Assembly (NCBI GenBank): GCA_029858565.1 | Contig: JAOUEV010000014.1 | Coordinates: forward strand, 1 to 60,283 | Length of the DNA stretch: 60,283 bases | Direction: 5' to 3' | DNA from: Nitrospirota bacterium | GTDB lineage: Bacteria > Nitrospirota > UBA9217 | In this document: piece after piece, positions 35,830 through 42,424 of the stretch | Layout of the letters: each line of letters opens with the position of its first letter | Numbering within the stretch: the stretch's first letter is position 1 | Made by a program: the position numbers and the translations under genes | The notes under the pieces: generated by a model | Told to the model about the DNA's origin: nothing | Database searches by the model: none | What the model saw: only the letters and a program-made list of their open reading frames with translations

Positions 35830-37047
35830 TCATCCACGGTAAATGATCTTTCCGTTGACCATGGTCATAATACTGGATTCCGTTTCCCTGAGCAAGCCGG
35901 AATAGAAGTCTCCGGTATGGTTACGGGGGAGAGGAACCGCGATCACATCGGCCCTTTTCCCAGGTTCAAGGCTCCCGATATCCTTATCCATTCCCAAAGC
36001 TCGCGCCCCTCCTGTCGTTGCCATCACGAGCATGTCCTTTGGCGAAACGCCGCTCTTTCGATGGAGCTTGCAAGCGAACCGCATCTCATCCCAGAGATTA
36101 AGGTTTGCCACGCTTGCGAGGCTGTCAGTGCCAAGACCCACGGGAATGCCGGCATCAAGCATTTTATTGAGCGGCATAACTCCGACACGGAGCGTTCGGT
36201 TGCTGCGCGGACAGTGGGCAACGGCAGCTCCTCTTCGCTTGATCAGCCGAATGTCACTGTCAGTGACATCTACAGCGTGGACGATCAAGGTATTCGGCCC
36301 AAGCATGCTGTAACGATCAAGCAGAGCAATAGAAGAGGGGGCTTGCGCGAGCCATTTACGGTCCCACCTCGCTGCACGATAGAGCGCCACAAGTCCGCTG
36401 TGAGAACGGCGCAGGAGCCTGCCTTCCTCACGGCTCTCCGCAGCGTGGATTGAGAGACGAAGCCTTTTCCGTTCGGATACATCATGTATGACGCGGAATG
36501 CCTGTTCAGAGACCGTATGAGGCGAGTGGGGTGAGAGACCGAACCGGATCAGGGAGTTGTCCTTTTTGATCAATCCACTGGTGTAAATGAACGGTTTTGA
36601 CGGATCCATGGAGATGATCTCCTGGAACACATAGGCGCGAACACCGCTTCCTGGCAAATGCGCGGGACTTATGCCATGGGTGCATATTTCTCCGATCGTT
36701 GTCGTGCCTGTGCTGACAAGAGCGTTGACATTTCGCTTCACAGCAGCGCCATAATCCTCCCGGGTCAGCTCTCTTTTTTCTTTTATCAGGTCAAGCACCC
36801 AGGAACTGTAGGTTCTGGACTTCAGTCGTTCCAGAAGCGGAGGGATCTCCAGATGGGTGTGAACATTGACCAGCCCGGGCATGACAAGAGCGTTCTGAAG
36901 CGTGATAATCCTTTCTGTGGGATAGGATTTACGCAAAACGTCAATGGGACCATGCCCCTGAATCTTCCCGCTTTTAATGAGGATAGCCCATCGGCTTTTG
37001 GGAAACTGTCCTGTTTTAATGAGAATTTTCTCTGCTATAATCAGCAT
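35830..37047 (-). CDS. Amidohydrolase, probable aminofutalosine deaminase (MqnX-like)
   Basis: A 405-residue metal-dependent hydrolase of the ATZ/TRZ/MtaD type. Metal ligands visible are HTH (His63, His65), the His in SIHAAES, the His in LIVHAVD, and Asp in LGTDSLASV. The family includes adenosine, S-adenosylhomocysteine and aminofutalosine deaminases. Because mqnE and mqnC follow on the same strand, deamination of aminofutalosine to futalosine is the likely reaction. An ATG at 37065 is also possible, but the 37047 start fits the family N-terminus better and has a weak AAGAAG upstream. Assignment of substrate rests on context. Confidence 0.8.
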   Translation of the reverse strand: MLIIAEKILIKTGQFPKSRWAILIKSGKIQGHGPIDVLRKSYPTERIITLQNALVMPGLVNVHTHLEIPPLLERLKSRTYSSWVLDLIKEKRELTREDYGAAVKRNVNALVSTGTTTIGEICTHGISPAHLPGSGVRAYVFQEIISMDPSKPFIYTSGLIKKDNSLIRFGLSPHSPHTVSEQAFRVIHDVSERKRLRLSIHAAESREEGRLLRRSHSGLVALYRAARWDRKWLAQAPSSIALLDRYSMLGPNTLIVHAVDVTDSDIRLIKRRGAAVAHCPRSNRTLRVGVMPLNKMLDAGIPVGLGTDSLASVANLNLWDEMRFACKLHRKSGVSPKDMLVMATTGGARALGMDKDIGSLEPGKRADVIAVPLPRNHTGDFYSGLLRETESSIMTMVNGKIIYRG

Positions 37048-37092
37048 ACACGTACTTCTTACCATTCCTACGTATAAAATGTCAAAGATCTG

Positions 37093-37139
37093 AAAGTGAC
37101 ATAATTTGTCATATAAAGTGACGACATTAGTAACTTGTC
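37093..37139 (+). promoter_or_regulatory. Candidate enhancer (upstream activating) sites for the pilin promoter
   Basis: The octamer AAAGTGAC occurs at 37093-37100 and again at 37115-37122, exactly 22 bases (two helical turns) apart, and each copy is followed by TTGTC (37106 and 37135). The first copy forms the palindrome TGACA-taatt-TGTCA at 37097-37111. The array lies 45-90 bases upstream of the sigma-54 promoter, a normal place for an NtrC/PilR-type activator. Confidence 0.5.
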
Positions 37140-37183
37140 GATAATAAATGCTACAATCCTGTTGAAATTACAGCTTATTATAT

Positions 37184-37199
37184 TGGCATGGTACGTGCA
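37184..37199 (+). promoter_or_regulatory. Sigma-54 promoter of the type IV pilin gene
   Basis: TGGCATG-GTAC-GTGCA matches the sigma-54 pattern with the invariant GG and GC doublets correctly ten bases apart; the only notable mismatch is the first T of TTGCA. It lies about 137 bases before the pilin ATG. Pilin genes of several bacteria are known to be sigma-54 dependent through PilR. The 137-base leader also holds an unused AGGAGGTGA near 37243. Confidence 0.7.
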
Positions 37200-37335
37200 G
37201 TTATAATTAATGACTAGGGAAATTATTCTGCTTTAGGTCTGAGAGGAGGTGAGAATCCCATAGAAGACCTTGAGCGAACATTGCAGTATGTTGTGTAGTA
37301 ACATAATATTAATAGACTATATGGGAGGTATCACA

Positions 37336-37923
37336 ATGCTTAAGAATAAAAAAGGTTTTACGCTTATCGAACTCCTGATCGTGGTGGCCATCATCGCCAT
37401 TCTGGCGGCCATTGCTATCCCGCAGTTCGCTCAGTATCGTATCAGAGGATATAACGCGAGCGCGAACACTGACCTTCGGAACTGCCGTACATCAGAGGAA
37501 GCCCTTTTTGCTGATTGGCAGCGATATGGATCTTCTGAACTTGCAGTCCTTCCAGGTACAGGTGGTAGCGCAGGCGTTGAAATATTGGGTCCTGGCGCAT
37601 CTCCCAACCTTCCGATTCTCACTCTGACCGATGCTGTTGTAGCGCCTCGCGGAATTGGAATTGCTTTGGGAAATAATGTGCTGATTCATGCCGCAAATGA
37701 TGCTGCATGGGCGTCCTATGTCGTGGAAAGCAAACATGTGCAGGGAGATACACTGTATGCTGCAGACGGTGATTCCACAGCAAACTACAGGCAGACAAAT
37801 TCTACCTGGGTAGCGGCTGCAATCAATGGTAATGCGTGCTGTACGGCAAATACTGCTGTTGCATTCCCGACTTCGGTGACTGGAACCAATGAATATGGAG
37901 CAGCTCCCTGGCTTGCCATGTAA
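37336..37923 (+). CDS. Type IV major pilin-like protein
   Basis: A 195-residue prepilin. The class III leader is seven residues (MLKNKKG) and prepilin peptidase would cut before Phe8 in GFTLIELLIVVAIIAILAAI, with Glu12 at mature position 5. The globular domain has three cysteines, Cys50 and the adjacent pair Cys168-Cys169, that could form a disulfide loop near the C-terminus. GGGAGGT lies six bases before the ATG. A terminator follows, then an ABC transporter. Whether it is the main pilus subunit or a minor one cannot be settled; strong promoter features and position favour a major pilin. Confidence 0.9.
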   Translation: MLKNKKGFTLIELLIVVAIIAILAAIAIPQFAQYRIRGYNASANTDLRNCRTSEEALFADWQRYGSSELAVLPGTGGSAGVEILGPGASPNLPILTLTDAVVAPRGIGIALGNNVLIHAANDAAWASYVVESKHVQGDTLYAADGDSTANYRQTNSTWVAAAINGNACCTANTAVAFPTSVTGTNEYGAAPWLAM

Positions 37924-37954
37924 ATCCAGCTAAATTTCCTCGCTTCTTTCATCA

Positions 37955-37988
37955 ACTCGGATCGCACTTGCGGTCCGAGTGTTTTTTT
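37955..37988 (+). terminator. Rho-independent terminator after the pilin gene
   Basis: ACTCGGATCG pairs with CGGTCCGAGT (one G-T wobble) around a short loop, followed by T7. It would allow much more pilin mRNA than downstream ABC mRNA if readthrough is partial. Confidence 0.88.
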
Positions 37989-38035
37989 ATTATAATATGT
38001 TTTGCGTTTTAGTGGTAAAAAAAAGGGGGGGCTGC

Positions 38036-38785
38036 GTGAAGGCTCTTGAGACTCAAGGCATATCAAAAGGATTTGCTGGAAATATCGGCGTCAAGAGGAT
38101 ACAGGCGCTGTCCGATCTGAACTTGCAGATCGACCAGGGTGAAGTCTTTGGATTTCTCGGCCCAAATGGTGCGGGTAAATCAACGTCTATTAAAATATTA
38201 TTGAATCTCATTTATCCGGACTCCGGTCGCGCAACCATTATGGGCAAGGACGTGAAGGAGAAGGAGGCGCGAAGGCGCGTAGGTTATCTTCCTGAAAACC
38301 CCTATTTCTATGACTATCTGTCCGCCGATGAATTACTCTGGTTCGCCGGACGTGTTTCTGGAATTGACAAAGAAGAGTTGAAAATTCGTGCTGACATGCT
38401 GCTTCACAAGGTAAATCTGCAGAAGGCGCGTTCAAGACATATAAGAACTTACTCAAAAGGGATGGTGCAGCGCGCTGGTCTTGCAATGGCGCTGATTCAT
38501 AATCCGGACATCATTATTCTCGATGAACCCATGAGCGGACTTGATCCCCTCGGAAGAAAGATGGTGGGTGATTTGATACTTGACCTAAAATCCCAGGGGA
38601 AAACGGTTTTCTTCTCCTCCCATATTCTGACAGATATCGAGCGGTTCTGCGACAGGGTTGGCATTATTGTGGGGGGGGAACTGCAACTGATGGATACATT
38701 GGACAACTTGTTAAAGAATAATGCGACGCTTGAGGATATTTTCCTGAAGGTCGTAGAAACAGCAGGCGGAGGGAACGAGGCATGA
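38036..38785 (+). CDS. ABC transporter ATP-binding protein (PilH-like context)
   Basis: A 249-residue ATPase subunit. Motifs are Walker A GPNGAGKST, the signature region in degenerate form YSKGMVQRAG, Walker B IIILDEPMSGLDP and the switch His in FFSSHIL. The start is a GTG at 38036 with a run of seven Gs just upstream. The ATG of the permease overlaps its stop. An ABC ATPase and permease next to a pilin gene recall PilH and PilI of Myxococcus, which are needed for pilus assembly; that link is an inference from order. Confidence 0.9.
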   Translation: MKALETQGISKGFAGNIGVKRIQALSDLNLQIDQGEVFGFLGPNGAGKSTSIKILLNLIYPDSGRATIMGKDVKEKEARRRVGYLPENPYFYDYLSADELLWFAGRVSGIDKEELKIRADMLLHKVNLQKARSRHIRTYSKGMVQRAGLAMALIHNPDIIILDEPMSGLDPLGRKMVGDLILDLKSQGKTVFFSSHILTDIERFCDRVGIIVGGELQLMDTLDNLLKNNATLEDIFLKVVETAGGGNEA

Positions 38786-39594
38786 TAGTACTCTGGCCGA
38801 TAGCGGCAATCACTTTCAAGGAAGGCATCAGGGACAGGGCTCTTTACGGTATAACGCTTTTTGCGCTATCGCTTCTGGGTTTCAGCCTCCTGCTTTCGAA
38901 CATGGCGCCCCGTGATGTCGGGAAGGTGGCTGTGGATATGGCGCTTTCCACTATATCATTCGCTGGTTTGCTCCTCGTCTTGTTCGTGGGAATTAATCTC
39001 ATGGCAAAGGACCTGGACAAGAGAACGATCTACTCGGTCCTGTCCAGGCCTGTTTCCCGATCGGAGTACGTCGTCGGTAAATTCTTCGGGCTGTGCCTCC
39101 TGATCGTCGCAGTTGTGGTTTTCTTGAGCATATTTGCGCTTCTCTCCATCCTCATGCTCAAATTGAGTTACCCGAATTACTTTGAAAAGTTCGCCTGGTC
39201 CCTGGTAATCCTCGCGATCACATTCGAGGGCGCTATGCTGATACTTCTGTCAGCGATCAGTTTTTTCTTCGCTTCCCTGACGTCAACGTCTTTTGTCACG
39301 CTTGTGCTGACGGTCATATCCTACCTTATCGGAAACTCTATCCGTGACGTGAAAGCTCTAGTGGAGTCGCCCGCAGCGGCCGGTATCCAGATATCGCCTG
39401 TCATGGTTAAAACCGTGCAAGCCGCATACTACCTTTTCCCAAATCTCTCTTTGTTCGATGTCAAGATACAGGCTGCCCATGGCCTTCCGATCCCCTTAAA
39501 CTATATTCTCCTGCTTTTATTGTATTTTGTCGTCTATTCCAGCCTGGTGATCACGCTTGCGGCGCTGATTTTCAGGCGCAAGGAGTTCCCCTGA
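38782..39594 (+). CDS. ABC-2 type transporter permease (PilI-like context)
   Basis: A 270-residue membrane protein with about six hydrophobic segments, of the ABC-2 permease type. The N-terminal TFKEGIRDRALYGITLFALS and the motif DKRTIYSVLSRPVSRSEYVV are typical of this group (compare NosY and similar permeases). It overlaps the ATPase gene by four bases and the next gene by one, so all three should be made together. The cargo is unknown. Confidence 0.87.
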   Translation: MIVLWPIAAITFKEGIRDRALYGITLFALSLLGFSLLLSNMAPRDVGKVAVDMALSTISFAGLLLVLFVGINLMAKDLDKRTIYSVLSRPVSRSEYVVGKFFGLCLLIVAVVVFLSIFALLSILMLKLSYPNYFEKFAWSLVILAITFEGAMLILLSAISFFFASLTSTSFVTLVLTVISYLIGNSIRDVKALVESPAAAGIQISPVMVKTVQAAYYLFPNLSLFDVKIQAAHGLPIPLNYILLLLLYFVVYSSLVITLAALIFRRKEFP

Positions 39595-40457
39595 TGCGGA
39601 GGCTGTTGACGGCTGTCATATTCATGCTTCTTTGTATTGCGCACGTCGTTATTCTGGAAAAGGCGTCGGAGAGCAGGAATACGCTCCCTGTAGTCAATGA
39701 TACCGAGGAGATGGTTTTACCATCGTCGGTCCTGAAGATATCGTCCGGCGAATTCGACTCGCTCGTATCGGATTACCTTTTCCTCAAAATGCTGGTGTTT
39801 GCTGGTGAAAAAACAGACGAACGCGGAAGTGTGATCATGACTGATCAGGAATGGAGGCTGTTCTATCAAACGCTTGAAGCGTCGAGCGATCTGGATCCCT
39901 ATTTTGTCGATCCCTATTTCATCGGCAATGCGTTTCTGACCTGGGATGGGAACATGATCAAGGAGGCCAACGCTCTTTTGGAGAAGGGGAGCCGCCACCG
40001 CGATTGGGATTGGTCACTGCCTTTTTTTCTAGGGTTTAATCACTTTTTCTTTTTGGATGACAACGAAAAAGCCGGCACATATATGATGGAAGCGGCGCGC
40101 AGACCCGGAGCCAGCCCGAGTTTGGCAGGACTAGCGTCGAAACTTGCGTTCAAAGCCAATCGTGTCGAGACGTCAATCGCTTTTTTGGAAGAGATCCGGA
40201 ATAGCACCGAAGACGAAAGCCTCAGGAAACTCTACGAGACCAGGATTGAAGCGTTGAGGGCGATCCTTGTGTTGGAACAGGCGGTGGACGTTTACCGGAA
40301 AAAATACACGAAAAGGCCTCTGGAAATAGGTGATTTGATAACGGCAAAGATCATAGCGGAAATTCCGGTTGATCCATATGGAGGAAGGTTCTATATCGAC
40401 AAATCGGGATCGATAAAAACGACGAGTGAAAAAGAGTTACTGCCGCATCGCAGATGA
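39594..40457 (+). CDS. Membrane-anchored TPR-like protein of the pilin locus (PilG-like context)
   Basis: A 287-residue protein with one N-terminal membrane helix or signal (residues 1-20). The middle holds helical repeats with weak TPR character (DPYFIGNAFLTWDGNMIKEA, LPFFLGFNHFFFLDDNEKAG, LASKLAFKANRVETSIAFLE). The last 40 residues (VYRKKYTKRPLEIGDL, then IPVDPYGGRFYIDKSG) again resemble the end of a pseudopilin. It shares one base with the permease stop. In Myxococcus a third protein, PilG, accompanies PilH and PilI; equivalence here is only positional. Confidence 0.75.
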   Translation: MRRLLTAVIFMLLCIAHVVILEKASESRNTLPVVNDTEEMVLPSSVLKISSGEFDSLVSDYLFLKMLVFAGEKTDERGSVIMTDQEWRLFYQTLEASSDLDPYFVDPYFIGNAFLTWDGNMIKEANALLEKGSRHRDWDWSLPFFLGFNHFFFLDDNEKAGTYMMEAARRPGASPSLAGLASKLAFKANRVETSIAFLEEIRNSTEDESLRKLYETRIEALRAILVLEQAVDVYRKKYTKRPLEIGDLITAKIIAEIPVDPYGGRFYIDKSGSIKTTSEKELLPHRR

Positions 40458-40510
40458 TGATGCCGCATGCGCATGTTGCGGTTGTTGTATTTAGGTAACG
40501 GGTGTATCGC

Positions 40511-40978
40511 CTACCGTCCCATCCGCTTCTCTTCCTGCCTCATATCCAGCTGTTTCAGCCGTTCTATATTCTTGTTCAGTCGGTCGTTTTCGCGCCTCGC
40601 GTCAAGAATGGCCTTGATAGCGTGACGCCAGTTGCGCGCATCATTGGTCAGTTCGTGATTTGGATACTGCGTAATGAACTCATCAAGCTTTGCAAGGGAC
40701 TGTGCATAGTCTTTCTGCTGGTTGTCCGCCGATACATAGACCATGGCTATGCCGTACAGGGCAAATGCGGACTCCGGTGAGTTTGGATGGTCTTGCATGA
40801 TCTTGCGATACGCATCGATTGCTCCCGTGAAATTCCCGGCTGTTGCAAGTTCGGAAGCATGTTTGACCTGCAGCGCTTCGGCTGACTCCCGAGATCCGGG
40901 ATGGGCGCCGGGAAAGATGGCGCATCCGGCGACAGCCAAGGAGAGAGTAAATATCCCGATCAGGTAAAACTTGGTCAT
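40511..40978 (-). CDS. TPR lipoprotein
   Basis: A 155-residue lipoprotein: signal sequence with lipobox AVAGC (Cys19), then three TPR-like repeats (HASELATAGNFTGAIDAYRK, SAFALYGIAMVYVSADNQQK, SLAKLDEFITQYPN) and a charged C-terminal coiled coil (ENDRLNKNIERLKQLDMRQE). The repeats recall BamD and YbgF-type envelope proteins, but it is shorter. Its ATG overlaps the stop of the GGDEF gene by four bases. No good terminator separates it from the convergent pilin-locus gene; a weak CCGCA/TGCGG hairpin lies between them. Confidence 0.82.
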   Translation of the reverse strand: MTKFYLIGIFTLSLAVAGCAIFPGAHPGSRESAEALQVKHASELATAGNFTGAIDAYRKIMQDHPNSPESAFALYGIAMVYVSADNQQKDYAQSLAKLDEFITQYPNHELTNDARNWRHAIKAILDARRENDRLNKNIERLKQLDMRQEEKRMGR

Positions 40979-42378
40979 CCGGTCCTCCGTTTGTCGATCA
41001 CATACACGCTCTTGGGTATCGTTTTCGCGTAGTCCTTGAGTTCAGCGGCGATCTCGGATGCTTCAAGCGGGCTGTTGATCTGGCGCCGTTCGTTAGTGAC
41101 GATCGCGATCGATATGGTCATGATCGGGAACTTCATGTCGATTCCTTGACGCGTCTTACCCAATATGTACCCATTCTTCAGGTCTGATTCTTCATAAAAT
41201 TCCTGGATACGTCGGTCAAAGCTGCTGATGACCTCTTCACAGATCGGCCGCATGCGTTCAGGAACGGTTATAACGACGAAATCATCTCCGCCGATATGTC
41301 CGGTGAAATCATCGGACGCGCCCTTTACCTTGACCGCGTGTTCGATAATATGCGCCGTTTCCTTGAGAACTTCGCTGCCCTGGGCATAGCCGTAGCGGTC
41401 ATTATAGGATTTGAAATTATCGAGGTCAAACGTACACAGCGCGAGCGGGAGTTTGTTCTCGATCCTTTTCTTGAGGATATTTTCAATGGCGATCCCGCCG
41501 GGGAGACGGGTCAGGGGACTGGCATCGAGATACATCTCTTCCAGTTTTTTGAGCCGTGCTGCCATATCTACAAAGGCAGTGGAAAGGACCCCGATCTCGT
41601 CGCTGGTCTTGATCTGGGGGTCATAGCTGAAATTGCCTTCAGCGATCTGTCGCGTGGCGACCTTGAGCTTGTTGATAGAAGAGGAAATATGATGCGTTAC
41701 AACAAGGCTGCCGAGGATCCCGAGCAGGATGCTGAGGATCGAAAGCAGTGCCGTCATGAAAAATGCAGACCTTCCGATAAAGCGGATCTGCTCCATTTTC
41801 GTGTCACGGGCCTTGCTTGCCTTGCCCGACTCTCCTCGCAGAAGCTCTATGATCTTTTCAGATTTCTTTTTTAGCTGGCCATTCGATATTTTCTGCGCCT
41901 GCTCCCGCTTTCCAGCCTGAATGAGTCCGACCTCTTTCTGGAAAAAACCGGTATATTCAGTGTACAGGGTCTCGAGTTTGTCGAAAGAGGCATATCCGTG
42001 ATTCGGCAGGGTTTTTATGGTGTTGAACCATTGACGAAATTCTTCGCCGCGCTTCAGGAAGAGGGTCTTCATATCCGGACTATTGAGAATGAGGTAACGC
42101 TTTTCGTAGGTATCCTGGGCAATGATCGCTTCCAGCATTTTGTCCGATGCATCCTGGATGGGAACGTCCACGGTAACGATGCTGTTCGTCAAATTATTGA
42201 GTCGTTGAAGACTGATGAGTGCATAGGACACGACAACAACGGTCAGAAGTACCAGGACCATGTATCCGGCAAGCATTTTGCTCGCGATATCGAGACGACC
42301 GAACAGCTCTTTAGGAGTCAGGAACTCGAGGAATGCGGAGGGAACTATGTCGGTCAATTTTGAAATTCGAAAATTCAC
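40975..42378 (-). CDS. Membrane GGDEF-domain protein with HAMP (GGDDF variant)
   Basis: A 467-residue sensor-type protein. It has a membrane helix (about 37-57), a helical periplasmic domain (about 60-200), a second helix (about 203-227), a HAMP linker (about 228-280) and a C-terminal GGDEF domain starting DASPLTRLPGG. The signature is HIGGDDFVVI (residues 361-370): GGDDF in place of GGDEF or GGEEF. FDLDNFKSYNDRYG, which binds substrate and metal, is intact. It may make cyclic di-GMP or only bind it. The start is a GTG placed six bases after the promoter -10 box. Confidence 0.88.
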   Translation of the reverse strand: MNFRISKLTDIVPSAFLEFLTPKELFGRLDIASKMLAGYMVLVLLTVVVVSYALISLQRLNNLTNSIVTVDVPIQDASDKMLEAIIAQDTYEKRYLILNSPDMKTLFLKRGEEFRQWFNTIKTLPNHGYASFDKLETLYTEYTGFFQKEVGLIQAGKREQAQKISNGQLKKKSEKIIELLRGESGKASKARDTKMEQIRFIGRSAFFMTALLSILSILLGILGSLVVTHHISSSINKLKVATRQIAEGNFSYDPQIKTSDEIGVLSTAFVDMAARLKKLEEMYLDASPLTRLPGGIAIENILKKRIENKLPLALCTFDLDNFKSYNDRYGYAQGSEVLKETAHIIEHAVKVKGASDDFTGHIGGDDFVVITVPERMRPICEEVISSFDRRIQEFYEESDLKNGYILGKTRQGIDMKFPIMTISIAIVTNERRQINSPLEASEIAAELKDYAKTIPKSVYVIDKRRTG

Positions 42379-42384
42379 GCCTTT

Positions 42385-42413
42385 AGCTTAACAAACCTTC
42401 CCAAGAATGTCAA
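42385..42413 (-). promoter_or_regulatory. Promoter of the GGDEF gene, implying a leaderless mRNA
   Basis: On the minus strand TTGACA (42408-42413) is followed after 17 bases by TGT-TAAGCT (-10 at 42385-42390, extended by TG). Six bases separate the -10 box from the GTG start codon at 42378. Confidence 0.55.
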
Positions 42414-42424
42414 ATATTTCATTA

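Noticed and set aside
37200-37335. GEMM-type cyclic dinucleotide riboswitch in the pilin leader
   Set aside because: Such riboswitches precede some pilin genes, but the conserved core of that RNA is not seen here.
40458-40510. CCGCA/TGCGG hairpin between convergent genes as a terminator
   Set aside because: The stem is short and the following sequence has only scattered Ts, so the evidence is too weak.
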